Positions 1 through 7,212 of a stretch of 10,352 bases of DNA are shown piece after piece. The DNA is from Acidobacteriaceae bacterium (lineage in GTDB: Bacteria > Acidobacteriota > Terriglobia > Terriglobales > Acidobacteriaceae). A program made the position numbers and the translations under genes. The stretch is from contig PLBX01000446.1 of assembly GCA_003135495.1 (NCBI GenBank), positions 1 through 10,352 of the forward strand, read 5' to 3'. The notes below the pieces were generated by a model. That model searched no databases and was not told where the DNA came from. It worked only from the letters and a program-made list of their open reading frames with translations. Each line of letters begins with the position of its first letter. The first letter of the stretch is position 1.

Positions 1-1014
1 TCACAGAATTTGGCGCTCGGCCTTCTCTTTTTGTCACACGAACATTATCAGCAGGCGATTCCACCGCTCGAGAAATCATTACGGCAGGACGATGCAAATG
101 AGATGGCAACTCTAAATCTCGCGCTGGCTTATAAAGGAGCGGGAAGGTCACCCGCGGCAATTGAGTTGACGCGGCGCGCACTCGACAAGAAGCCCTCAGC
201 GGCGCTCTACAACGCGCTGGCCGAAATCGAGGAGTCTTCGGGAGAGTACGTTGATGCAGTTCACCATTATCAACGCGCCGTCGAACTCGATCCTACGAAT
301 GAGGAATACTACTTCGACCTTGGAATGGAATATCTTTCGCATTTCACATTCGGTCCGGCGCTTGAGGTTTACCGTGTGGGCACGGCGAAATTTCCTAATT
401 CCTCGCGGCAATATCTTGGGTTAGCGTTCAGCCACTACGCGGTACGCGAGTATGCACAAGCAGCCGATGCTTTCACGAAAGCGCTCGAGATTGATCCCGA
501 TTCGCCCGCCGTGTTGAAGGCATGGAACACGGTTCTCAGTTCACTTTCGCCCGCCGATTGGCAGCCGATTCTACCGCGACTGAATCGGTTGGCTATTGCA
601 CATCCGCAAAATGCGGACTTGGCATTCGACTATGGCGCCGCCTTGTTTCGCTCTGAATTCGCTAAGGGGCCGCGTGGTGCTTTGGAGCAGGCGCAAGCAT
701 TTCTGGAGAAAGCAATAAAACTTCGGCCAGATTTTCCCGCCGCTCATCTCGAGTTGGCGGGGCTATATGTGGCGCAAAAACACGATCAAAAAGCAGTTGA
801 CGAATATCTTGAGACGATACGTAAAGACCCGAAGGCAGACATTCCACACTACAAGCTAGGTCAGCTTTATCGCCAGATGGATAAGATGGATCTGGCTGCG
901 AAGGAACTCGCAGAGTATCAGGAGCTATCGCGGCTGCATCAGGAAGAAATCAAACGCAACCGAAGTGCAATTCAGCAATTTGTGCTTTCGCAGCCAGCGA
1001 AGAGTAATAATTGA
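1..1014 (+). CDS. TPR-repeat protein, 5' end outside the window
   Basis: The reading frame is open from the first base (residues SQNLALGLLF...), so the gene starts upstream; a TTG at 10 is not a convincing start. About 337 residues are visible, nearly all helical tetratricopeptide repeats. Repeat signatures include LNLALAYKGAGR, YNALAEIEESSGEYVDA, YQRAVELDPTNEEYYFDLG, FTKALEIDPDSPAVLKA, HLELAGLYVAQ and HYKLGQLYRQ. A charged, coil-like tail (LAEYQELSRLHQEEIKRNR) ends the protein. TPR arrays bind other proteins and have no catalytic role of their own; the partner cannot be read from the sequence. Any signal peptide would lie outside the window. The gene converges on the minus-strand operon that ends at 1141, with a structured spacer between them. 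A second TPR protein with a similar charged, helical end lies at 5962-7098. The TPR call is firm; the role is unknown. Confidence 0.85.
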   Translation, partial: SQNLALGLLFLSHEHYQQAIPPLEKSLRQDDANEMATLNLALAYKGAGRSPAAIELTRRALDKKPSAALYNALAEIEESSGEYVDAVHHYQRAVELDPTNEEYYFDLGMEYLSHFTFGPALEVYRVGTAKFPNSSRQYLGLAFSHYAVREYAQAADAFTKALEIDPDSPAVLKAWNTVLSSLSPADWQPILPRLNRLAIAHPQNADLAFDYGAALFRSEFAKGPRGALEQAQAFLEKAIKLRPDFPAAHLELAGLYVAQKHDQKAVDEYLETIRKDPKADIPHYKLGQLYRQMDKMDLAAKELAEYQELSRLHQEEIKRNRSAIQQFVLSQPAKSNN

Positions 1015-1033
1015 AGACCAACAATTGAGGCGC

Positions 1034-1068
1034 GGTGCGTGTTGGGGTGGCGTGCGAGGTGCGTGTTG
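1034..1068. repeat. 11-bp direct repeat pair, period 24 bp
   Basis: The sequence GGTGCGTGTTG occurs at 1034-1044 and again, identical, at 1058-1068, in the spacer between two convergent genes. Together with the following G/T-rich run and palindromes it gives the spacer a composition unlike the genes on either side. The function is unknown; it may be a tail of the structured element that follows. Confidence 0.6.
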
Positions 1069-1077
1069 AAAACGGTG

Positions 1078-1131
1078 GTGTGGTGACGGGGCTTCGCCCC
1101 GTCCGAACTGGGCGGATTCCCGCCACCACAC
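1078..1131. repeat. REP-like three-way palindromic element, possible bidirectional terminator
   Basis: Three nested inverted repeats can be drawn. The outer stem pairs GTGTGGTG (1078-1085) with CACCACAC (1124-1131). An inner hairpin pairs GACGGGGC (1085-1092) with GCCCCGTC (1096-1103) around a TTC loop. A second inner hairpin pairs GGCGG (1111-1115) with CCGCC (1120-1124). The stems share one end base each, so they compete slightly at the junction. The element fills the gap between the convergent stops at 1014 and 1141. The GGGGC-TTC-GCCCC core resembles repetitive extragenic palindromes that are often mobilised by RAYT transposases; that link is inference. There is no U-tract, so it would be an atypical intrinsic terminator, but it could block or stabilise the 3' ends of both messages. 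Confidence 0.6.
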
Positions 1132-1140
1132 GTTCCGTGA

Positions 1141-2163
1141 TCAGGGGCGCTTCCGATTCTGCACTTCGACAGCGCGGCCTTCCCGATAGGAGCGTTCCGC
1201 CGCTGCCGCTACCGCAACCGCCTGGCGGCCATCGAAGGCATCCACTTTCGTGGGATGATCGGCAAGAATGGTCTGAACGAAATCGCGCATTTGGTTTAGA
1301 TATCCGTCGGCGAAGCGAAGCAGGAAGTGATCAACCACGTCGGTGCGCGATCCCGCGGCCGTCATCACGACTTCGGCGGTCTGTTGCAGATATCCAGTAA
1401 TGATCGTGCCTTTCGAGCCCACAATCTCCGTGCGCACGTCGTAACCATAACCTGACTGCATGTAGTTTTCGACCGCTCCTAATGTGCCGCGTGAGAATTT
1501 CATATTGAGGAGCGCCGTGTCGATATCGTTGTATTGCGCAATCTCTGGAAATACAAGAACCGCGCCATAGGCATGAATTTCTGAGATCTCGTCGTTCATG
1601 ATCCAGCGTCCGAGATCGAATTCATGGACGGTTGAATCCTGAAAAAACATGCCGTTGACACCACTCGCCATGTATCCAACGGGCGGCGGCGCGGGGTCGC
1701 GTGCCAGCGATTTGAAGATAACGGGATCGCCGATTTCTCCGGCTTCGATGCGCTGCTTAGCTCTGACATTCGGCGGATCGTAGCGCCGCACATGGCCGAC
1801 CTGAACGCGCGCTCCAACTTTTTGAGTAAGATCCAGAATTTCGTCTGCCTCTTCTACTGTGAGAGTGAAAGGCTTTTCGCAGAAAATATCTTTCTTCGCG
1901 TTAGCGCAAACCTTCATCGCCGCGCCGTGAAACTTCGCGGGCGTGACGACCACAATCGCGTCGATGTCCTTACGCTCGGCCAGGGCCTCCACGCTATTGA
2001 AGTAATGCTCGATCTCCAACTCCGCTGCCACTACCTTTGCGCGCTGCATATCCGTATCAGCCACGGCGATCAGTTGGGCTTCCGGGATCCGATGCCGTAG
2101 GTTGTAAGCATGCTGCTTGCCCATCGTACCTACGCCCAACACTCCGACCCCAAGCTTCGCCAT
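1141..2163 (-). CDS. Gfo/Idh/MocA oxidoreductase, inositol 2-dehydrogenase-like
   Basis: A 340-residue protein of the usual family length. The N-terminal Rossmann fold carries GVGTMG (residues 10-15), with an acidic residue at the end of strand 2 (VADTD) suggesting preference for NAD. The family signature CEKP is at 95-98, with catalytic Lys97, followed by the C-terminal alpha/beta domain with D176-S-T-V-H180-E-F-D183. The Lys/Asp/His triad with DxxxH spacing matches bacterial myo-inositol 2-dehydrogenase (IolG), and the stretch DIDTALLNMKF with GYDVRTEIVGSKG is also IolG-like. The expected reaction is oxidation of a cyclitol or sugar hydroxyl to a ketone, such as myo-inositol to scyllo-inosose, but the substrate is inferred. 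It is the last gene of the operon, 62 bp after its neighbour. An AGAGGA Shine-Dalgarno lies a few bases before ATG 2163. Alternatives are other sugar or sugar-phosphate dehydrogenases of the family. Confidence 0.88.
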   Translation of the reverse strand: MAKLGVGVLGVGTMGKQHAYNLRHRIPEAQLIAVADTDMQRAKVVAAELEIEHYFNSVEALAERKDIDAIVVVTPAKFHGAAMKVCANAKKDIFCEKPFTLTVEEADEILDLTQKVGARVQVGHVRRYDPPNVRAKQRIEAGEIGDPVIFKSLARDPAPPPVGYMASGVNGMFFQDSTVHEFDLGRWIMNDEISEIHAYGAVLVFPEIAQYNDIDTALLNMKFSRGTLGAVENYMQSGYGYDVRTEIVGSKGTIITGYLQQTAEVVMTAAGSRTDVVDHFLLRFADGYLNQMRDFVQTILADHPTKVDAFDGRQAVAVAAAAERSYREGRAVEVQNRKRP

Positions 2164-2211
2164 ATGATCCTCTTATGTCTTGGTTTTAATTTTTCTGGTT
2201 GTACTTGATAG

Positions 2212-2239
2212 CTAGTATTCGATCTCTAGTATTTGATCT
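2212..2239. repeat. 14-bp tandem duplication over a stop codon
   Basis: Plus-strand CTAGTATTCGATCT (2212-2225) is followed directly by CTAGTATTTGATCT (2226-2239), one mismatch in 14. Read on the minus strand, the second unit encodes the last residues and TAG stop of the GFOR-like gene (stop at 2228-2226), and the first unit lies just past the stop. A more degenerate third copy may follow towards 2200. It looks like replication slippage in an intercistronic spacer. Confidence 0.75.
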
Positions 2240-3251
2240 CGACGGATCGGCGCTGTTTTATGGCGCGATAAATGGCGTCAATAATAATGATGTCGCGCAG
2301 GCCTTGTTCGCCGGTCGGTTCGGGTTCACGATTCTCCTGAATGCAAGAAGCAAAAGCGTCGATTTCCAGAACAAATTCATCCATCGGCTTATAAGTTTTA
2401 GCAAACCATTTACCGCCTACTTTTCCGCTGATTCTTCGTTCTTCTTCGAAGGCAAATGCCGGGCCAAGTTCCGCCCATCCTTTTTCTCCATGAATGTGAA
2501 CGAAGGATGAGAACGCTGCGCTGTAGGCTGCCGTGCCCTGCAGAATGATGCCGCTCTTGAAATCGAGACGGAAGGCTACACCTTCTTCCACTTGTTTGTA
2601 GCGCCTTTTATCTCGAACCCAGCTGATGCCGGTGGCGGCGATCGGATCTTCGTCAACCAGCCAACGCGTCGTATTGATGCAATAGACGCCAAGGTCCGTT
2701 AGCGGCCCGCCGCCGCACAATTTTTTTGAGAATAACCACGCCGGAGAGTTATCGCCGAATACGCGCAATTCGGAAAACAACGTGTGAATTATGTCGATGC
2801 GGCCCAGTTCGCCCGAAGTAATCATCTTTTTGAGCGCTAGACTACTGGGCTCGAAATACTTCCGGTAAGCGGTCATGAATAATACTTTATTGCGACGGCA
2901 GGTAGTGACCATGTTCCGAGCCTGCTGAACCGAGGCTGCTAGCGGCTTTTCGCAGAGTACATGCTTCCCTGCTTTCGCGGCCGCGACCGCGTACTTTTCG
3001 TGCTCACCCGGCGGAGTCGCAATATAAACGGCATCAATGTGGGGATTTTCCAGACATCGCGTAAACTCGTCGTAGCTGTAAGCTTGACTTGCTCCGAAAT
3101 CCTGCGCAAATTTCTTTGCCTTATCTTTGTCGCCGCTCACTACCGCGACTAGCTTCGCTTTTTTACTATGCGCGAACGCGGGCAGCACCGCGACTTGCGA
3201 GATGCTGCCCAGGCCCACCACCGCGTATCCGACTCGTTTCGCCGATGCCAT
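2226..3251 (-). CDS. Gfo/Idh/MocA oxidoreductase, glucose-fructose oxidoreductase-like
   Basis: A 341-residue NAD(P)-dependent oxidoreductase. The nucleotide-binding loop is VGLGSIS (residues 12-18), followed by a strand ending VVSGDKDKA. The catalytic-lysine signature CEKP is at 100-103 (Lys102). The second-domain motif is GGGPLTDLGVY (180-190), giving D186xxxY190. Tyrosine instead of histidine at the last position is typical of the glucose-fructose oxidoreductase and sugar-dehydrogenase branch. It therefore probably oxidises or reduces a pyranose-like substrate, not the same one as the neighbouring IolG-like enzyme. There is no Tat or Sec signal, unlike periplasmic Zymomonas GFOR, so it should be cytosolic. 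It lies 43 bp after the aminotransferase stop, with an AGAGGA sequence about 9 bases before ATG 3251. The family is certain; the substrate is not known. Confidence 0.88.
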   Translation of the reverse strand: MASAKRVGYAVVGLGSISQVAVLPAFAHSKKAKLVAVVSGDKDKAKKFAQDFGASQAYSYDEFTRCLENPHIDAVYIATPPGEHEKYAVAAAKAGKHVLCEKPLAASVQQARNMVTTCRRNKVLFMTAYRKYFEPSSLALKKMITSGELGRIDIIHTLFSELRVFGDNSPAWLFSKKLCGGGPLTDLGVYCINTTRWLVDEDPIAATGISWVRDKRRYKQVEEGVAFRLDFKSGIILQGTAAYSAAFSSFVHIHGEKGWAELGPAFAFEEERRISGKVGGKWFAKTYKPMDEFVLEIDAFASCIQENREPEPTGEQGLRDIIIIDAIYRAIKQRRSVEIKY

Positions 3252-3294
3252 CGATTCGTATCCTCTCAGTTCCTTACGTCTTCGTCAGCTGCGC

Positions 3295-4593
3295 TTAGCT
3301 TTCCCGATCGGCGCGGCTTAGGCCTTGATCTTTAATCGCGCGATGATCGAGGCCGCGAAGTTCTTCGATGTTCTCGAGAACTTTGTTGATGGCATCGACG
3401 ATGTTATCGACATTTTCCTTGCCACCGAGGAAGAGATGATGCGAGAACCAAACTGCCTCGTGGTAGGCGGCGCGCTCTGCGGCGGGACACTTGTACATAT
3501 TTCGCAGATCAAGCGGCTTCGGGCGTCCCCAGCTCAATGCGGGATAATCGGTAGGATCGATCGGGAACAGCGAACTGCGATACACGGGCTCATAGAAGAG
3601 TCCATCGCAGGGTATTCCTTCCAGTTGAAGCGCCGCGACAAAAGCTGCTCGCGGAATATCTTTCATCTGCTCTGCGTAATATTTCAACACATATCCGTAA
3701 GGAGCGAGGCGGGTGATACGTGGTTCTGGTTTAAGTAATCCGATACCGTGAGTTTTACTGAGGCGCGATTCGAAATACTCCATGTTTGCCTGCCGAATTT
3801 TGGCTTGCTCCGGAAGCCGCTCCAGTTGCGGGTTTAGCACCGCCGCCTGGAATTCTCCGAGACGATAGTTGAACCCGATCATGCGATGATGAAATTTGTC
3901 GGTAACGCTTCTGCGTCCGGTATTGATGTAGGACTGCACGCGCTCGAAATATTCCAGATTGTTCGTGATGACCGCGCCGCCTTCGCCGGATGTAATCAAC
4001 TTGCTCGATTGAAAGCTGAAAGCTCCAAGATCTCCAATCGATCCAGCACCCTTGCCGCGCCACATGCCGCCGTGTGCGTGGGCGCAATCCTCAATGATCT
4101 TGATGCCATGTTTGGCCGCCAGCGGTACGAGAATATCGAGGTCGGCAAATCTCATGCCCAAGTGGACGGGAAGAAATGCCTTGGTTTTTGGAGTGATTGC
4201 TTGCTCGACCAACTTGGCGTCAAGGCAATACGTGTCGGGATCGACGTCGACAAAAACGGGAACCGCGTTGACGAGTAAAACCGGGCCAACAGTTCCCTCC
4301 CACGTGTAAGCGGGGACTATGACTTCATCGCCCGGTTTGATGTCGATGGCTTTAAGTGCGGCCTGGATCGCGACTGTGCCTGTATTCACGGCTTGGCCGT
4401 ATTTTGCCGTGTGGAATTCGGCGAAGGCTTTGCCGAAGGCGTCTCCATGCTTGCCGGGAAATGGCTGGCCGCCCCATTTGTGATTGGTTAACACATCTTC
4501 AAGCGCGCGCCGTTCTTTGTCCGTGTAAATCGGCCAAGCATCAAAGCGCTTTTTTCGGGTAGGTTCACCGCCGGTTATTGCCAGTTTTCCCAT
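3295..4593 (-). CDS. DegT/DnrJ/EryC1-StrS PLP aminotransferase, AHBA synthase / inosose aminotransferase-like
   Basis: A 432-residue fold-type I aminotransferase. Visible features are TGTVAIQAAL (71-80, phosphate-cradle region), VIVPAYTWEGT (91-101), EDCAHAHGG (168-176; Asp169 contacts the PLP ring nitrogen, a His stacks on it), and AFSFQSSKLITSGEGG with Lys198 as the PLP Schiff-base lysine. The opening WPIYTDKERRAL, the PVHLGMRFADLD segment and the late WFSHHLFLGG resemble the branch that includes AHBA synthase and L-glutamine:scyllo-inosose aminotransferases, so the likely reaction is amination of a cyclic ketone (ketocyclitol or keto-sugar) from glutamine or glutamate. It follows the zinc dehydrogenase by 61 bp and has a strong AAAGGAG Shine-Dalgarno (rc 4601-4607) 7 bases before ATG. 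The charged C-terminal tail is slightly long for the family. The exact substrate is inferred from operon context. Confidence 0.88.
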   Translation of the reverse strand: MGKLAITGGEPTRKKRFDAWPIYTDKERRALEDVLTNHKWGGQPFPGKHGDAFGKAFAEFHTAKYGQAVNTGTVAIQAALKAIDIKPGDEVIVPAYTWEGTVGPVLLVNAVPVFVDVDPDTYCLDAKLVEQAITPKTKAFLPVHLGMRFADLDILVPLAAKHGIKIIEDCAHAHGGMWRGKGAGSIGDLGAFSFQSSKLITSGEGGAVITNNLEYFERVQSYINTGRRSVTDKFHHRMIGFNYRLGEFQAAVLNPQLERLPEQAKIRQANMEYFESRLSKTHGIGLLKPEPRITRLAPYGYVLKYYAEQMKDIPRAAFVAALQLEGIPCDGLFYEPVYRSSLFPIDPTDYPALSWGRPKPLDLRNMYKCPAAERAAYHEAVWFSHHLFLGGKENVDNIVDAINKVLENIEELRGLDHRAIKDQGLSRADRES

Positions 4594-4654
4594 TGAAAAT
4601 CTCCTTTAGCAACAGCTGAATAGTGATAACTGCAATGCAATCTGAATTGGAGTA

Positions 4655-5812
4655 TTACGACCAGGGAACGATCGCAACCTTCATCGAATCGGCAGCGACA
4701 GATTTATGCACCGCGGCTTCCACGTCACGCAGCGGGTAGCGGTGCGTCACAAATTCACGTAGCGGATAATTGTGCATGTAGCGCGCCATCTGCCGCATGC
4801 TGGGACCGTAGGCTGCTGGCTCTTCTCCGCCGACTCCGAGAATTCGCGCGCTCTTCCCGCAGATGTGGCGATGGGGGCTGATTGGCACTTCGCCCAGGTC
4901 GGAAAAATTACCGGCCTCGACCAGCAAGCCACCCAGGCGCATCATATCCAGCGCCTCGGGCACAGCTTGCGGAATACCTGCAGTTTCAATTACCAGGTCA
5001 GCGCCGCGGCCATGCGTAAGGTTGCGTACGAACTCCAGCCTTTCGGCTAGCGTCGTGTTGGCCGCATTTATGACATGATCTGCCCCGAGTCGCTTGGCAA
5101 ATTGCAGACGGTAATCGGAAAGATCTACGGCGATTATGGTGCCGGCGCCCAGCATGCGGGCCTTCATCAGGAAGCACATGCCTAAGGGACCGACACCGAT
5201 AACGACGACGGTGTCATCAAAAAGGAACGCGTCGCTGGGGAACGCCGACATCTGCTTTGCGCGATCTAAGCCCACGGTGACTGCCATGATCTCGGTGAGT
5301 ACCGCAACTTCAGAGGGCAGATCGTCTGGAACCCGTACCAGGAAGCTTCCCGGGATGATGTACATGTATTGCGACCAGCCGCCAAAAAGATGCGGCGCAT
5401 CGGCAGCGCTCAGGTTGTTGCCGTAGTCTGTCATGTTCTGGCAAAAGTAATACGGAAAATCATGGCGGCAGTAATAACAATCGCCGCAGGAGACATTGGC
5501 GCCAACTACAACTCTGTCGCCAATCTGTAGAGGGATGCCTTCGAAATCGGTGTATTGACCATCTCCGCCGATGGCAGCGACAGTTCCAACATTTTCGTGT
5601 CCTTGAATGATGGGAAAACGAATTTGTTTGCCTTCGCCTGCGCCGGCATATTGCGTGGTGAATCCCTGATAGGTGTGTTTGTCGGTTCCGCAAATGCCGG
5701 AGAGTTCTATCTTCACGAGCACGCAGCCTGGAGCTGGGTCGGGGAGTGGATACTCCCGCACCTCATATTTTCCGGGTTCGATCAAGGCGGCTGCTAGAAC
5801 GTGCTCAGACAT
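4655..5812 (-). CDS. Zinc-dependent MDR alcohol/polyol dehydrogenase
   Basis: A 385-residue medium-chain dehydrogenase with a full set of motifs. Catalytic zinc ligands are Cys41 (SGICGTD), His72-Glu73 (GHENVG) and Glu174 (LTEIMAV). The structural zinc lobe has Cys109, Cys112, Cys115 and Cys124, the last gap one residue longer than usual. The Rossmann domain has GVGPLG (206-211), followed by AVDLSD with Asp230, which indicates NAD rather than NADP. Glu174 is typical of the polyol/sorbitol/threonine dehydrogenase branch. It should oxidise a secondary alcohol or reduce the ketone in the cytosol. It is the first gene of the four-gene operon, downstream of the promoter at 5887-5915; the Shine-Dalgarno (GAGG, about 10 bases before ATG) is weak. 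Zinc dehydrogenases paired with DegT aminotransferases occur in 2-deoxystreptamine pathways (oxidation of 2-deoxy-scyllo-inosamine), a parallel and not proof. Confidence 0.88.
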   Translation of the reverse strand: MSEHVLAAALIEPGKYEVREYPLPDPAPGCVLVKIELSGICGTDKHTYQGFTTQYAGAGEGKQIRFPIIQGHENVGTVAAIGGDGQYTDFEGIPLQIGDRVVVGANVSCGDCYYCRHDFPYYFCQNMTDYGNNLSAADAPHLFGGWSQYMYIIPGSFLVRVPDDLPSEVAVLTEIMAVTVGLDRAKQMSAFPSDAFLFDDTVVVIGVGPLGMCFLMKARMLGAGTIIAVDLSDYRLQFAKRLGADHVINAANTTLAERLEFVRNLTHGRGADLVIETAGIPQAVPEALDMMRLGGLLVEAGNFSDLGEVPISPHRHICGKSARILGVGGEEPAAYGPSMRQMARYMHNYPLREFVTHRYPLRDVEAAVHKSVAADSMKVAIVPWS

Positions 5813-5874
5813 TTGCTAAAAACCTCGTAGAGCACGCGACTAGCGGCCCAGAAATTAAAAATAAGTGATTTCAA

Positions 5875-5884
5875 TAAGCGCTTA
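5875..5884. promoter_or_regulatory. LacI-family-type operator palindrome
   Basis: TAAGCGCTTA is a perfect 10-bp palindrome with the central AAnCGnTT pattern shared by many LacI/GalR-family operators. It begins 2 bases downstream of the -10 hexamer, so it covers the expected start of transcription, where a bound repressor would block initiation. The flanks do not extend the symmetry. No LacI-type regulator gene is in the window, so the cognate protein is unknown. Confidence 0.55.
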
Positions 5885-5886
5885 GA

Positions 5887-5915
5887 ACAATAGCGATCAA
5901 TACATTCTTTGTCAA
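5887..5915 (-). promoter_or_regulatory. Sigma70-type promoter of the dehydrogenase/aminotransferase operon
   Basis: Read on the minus strand, TTGACA (5915-5910) is a perfect -35 box, followed by a 17-bp spacer and TATTGT (5892-5887) as the -10 box. Transcription would start near 5880, leaving a leader of about 70 bases before ATG 5812. It lies in the 149-bp gap after the TPR gene stop at 5962, so the operon can be transcribed independently of that gene. An 8-bp palindrome GTTTAAAC at 5927-5934, upstream of the -35 box, may be a further protein site, but the evidence is weak. Confidence 0.7.
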
Positions 5916-5961
5916 CTAAAACCTGCGTTTAAACACGGCGTGCGTTTACTTGACTGCGCAA

Positions 5962-7098
5962 CTAATTCGTGGAATCCAGTCGCAACATTTTCTGTTCGCG
6001 GTCGTTGGTTTTTTTCTTCAACTCTTCGAAGATTTTCAGTTCCTTCCGGGCTTCTTCCATGTGTCCTTGCTCTTTGTAGAGACCGAAGAGCAGATAATGA
6101 GCGTCTTCGCGGCTGGGATCAGCGGCCACCACCGATTTAAGGACGCTGACCGCTTCCTCAGTTTTGCCCTGGATGCGGTACGCCTTCGCCACGTCAAGTT
6201 GCGCCTCCGCGAGGCCGGACTGCAGTCGCAGCGCCTGCTGCAGATATTGTTGAGCATCGTCCAACTTATTTTGTTGCAAATACACATCGCCGATAAGGTA
6301 GTCGGTCATGGCATCGTTGGGCGAGATTTTCAACTCAGTCGTGAATTCCGAGAGTGCTTCGTCGAGCCTTCCGGCTTCGCGATAGACGGTTCCCAGAGCA
6401 TAGTGCAGTCCAGTTGCATCAGGCTTTTGCGCGATTGCCTTCTTGTATTCGCTGATCGCTGCCGGAATCATACCTTGTTGCCGGAGCATTTCCGCCCGCA
6501 ACTGAAACATACGATACGAGTCGGGAGCCGCTTTCGAGAGCTGATCAAACGAATTTGAGGCAACATACACAGATGCCTTGCCCTTGAAATACAAGGCGTC
6601 AGCACTGCGCGGTTCAAGTTCGACCCAACGGGTGAGCATAACCAGGGCCTTGTCGTCCTGGTTCTGCCGCAAATATGCTAACCCAAGATGAGCGACCACG
6701 ACGGGGTCGTCCTTGCGCGACTGGTACGCTTTTTCGAGAATTGGAACGGCGCGGTTAAAATCTCCGCTATCGAAGTACGCCAATGCCAAAAGAACTTGCG
6801 TGCGATCAAGATGCGGATCAAGCTCAAGGGCTTTGCGAAGTTGTGTGATCGCATCGGGGTAGCTGCCGCTCATATAAAGAGCGAAGCCCAGGTTGGAATG
6901 CGCCTCCGCCGAACGAGGAAGGAGTTTAATCAACTGCTCGTAGATTTTTGCTGCGCGATCAAATTGCTGATCGCGAAGAGCAGCCTTGCCTGCTGAAGAA
7001 AGGTCGGCAAGGTTTCCCGATTGCCCAATGGAAACACCGGCCAACATAGCGAGGCTGACCAAAAGCATCAGAGCTCGCAGCGGAGGGGATTTAAGCAT
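5962..7098 (-). CDS. Exported TPR-repeat protein
   Basis: ATG 7098 is preferred over the more distal ATG at 7146: it has AGGA 7 bases upstream and begins directly with a Sec-type signal (MLKSPPLRALMLLVSLAMLA), while the longer form would add 16 residues before it without a good Shine-Dalgarno. The product is then about 378 residues. After the signal and a short GQSGNLADL linker come about nine TPR units, including AHSNLGFALYMSGSYPDA, VVAHLGLAYLRQNQDDKA, LHYALGTVYREAGRLDEA, DYLIGDVYLQQNKLDDA and AQLDVAKAYRIQGKTEEA. The charged end is KELKIFEELKKKTNDREQ. No lipobox is evident, so it is probably periplasmic or held by the uncleaved signal. It should be a protein-interaction scaffold; partners are unknown. 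It precedes the dehydrogenase operon on the same strand but is separated from it by a promoter. Confidence 0.85.
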   Translation of the reverse strand: MLKSPPLRALMLLVSLAMLAGVSIGQSGNLADLSSAGKAALRDQQFDRAAKIYEQLIKLLPRSAEAHSNLGFALYMSGSYPDAITQLRKALELDPHLDRTQVLLALAYFDSGDFNRAVPILEKAYQSRKDDPVVVAHLGLAYLRQNQDDKALVMLTRWVELEPRSADALYFKGKASVYVASNSFDQLSKAAPDSYRMFQLRAEMLRQQGMIPAAISEYKKAIAQKPDATGLHYALGTVYREAGRLDEALSEFTTELKISPNDAMTDYLIGDVYLQQNKLDDAQQYLQQALRLQSGLAEAQLDVAKAYRIQGKTEEAVSVLKSVVAADPSREDAHYLLFGLYKEQGHMEEARKELKIFEELKKKTNDREQKMLRLDSTN

Positions 7099-7212
7099 TC
7101 TTCCATCCTGGACTAGCGGATGCAACCGGCACACATTTCGGCACAACCATTAGCATCCCTTAAAAGGCTTTCAATGAATGAGAATACAGGATGTTTGACT
7201 GTTCGGAAGCCG
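7099..7212. other. Intergenic gap upstream of the exported TPR gene
   Basis: This 114-bp gap holds the AGGA ribosome binding site of the TPR gene. On the minus strand, TTGAAA near 7170 could be a -35 box, but no good -10 hexamer follows at proper spacing. A short CCTT-TT-AAGG hairpin near 7160 is too small to call a terminator. Nothing else is recognised. Confidence 0.4.

Noticed and set aside
1034..1068. Direct repeats as a degenerate CRISPR
   Set aside because: Only two 11-bp units with a 13-bp gap, no cas genes, and they abut a palindromic element.
1035..1400. 121-residue plus-strand frame over the spacer and the 3' end of the IolG-like gene
   Set aside because: Its first third is translated palindromic DNA and the rest is antisense to a conserved enzyme.
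5927..5934. GTTTAAAC palindrome as a second repressor operator
   Set aside because: It lacks the central CG of the proposed operator and 8-bp AT-rich palindromes arise easily by chance; kept only as a remark in the promoter entry.
5950..6558. 202-residue plus-strand frame opposite the exported TPR gene
   Set aside because: The minus-strand TPR repeats are unmistakable; the plus frame has no domain or ribosome binding site.
1..7098. The two TPR genes as ends of a transposable or duplicated unit around the operon
   Set aside because: They share family style but no obvious near-identical sequence, lie in convergent orientation, and no terminal repeats or transposase are present.
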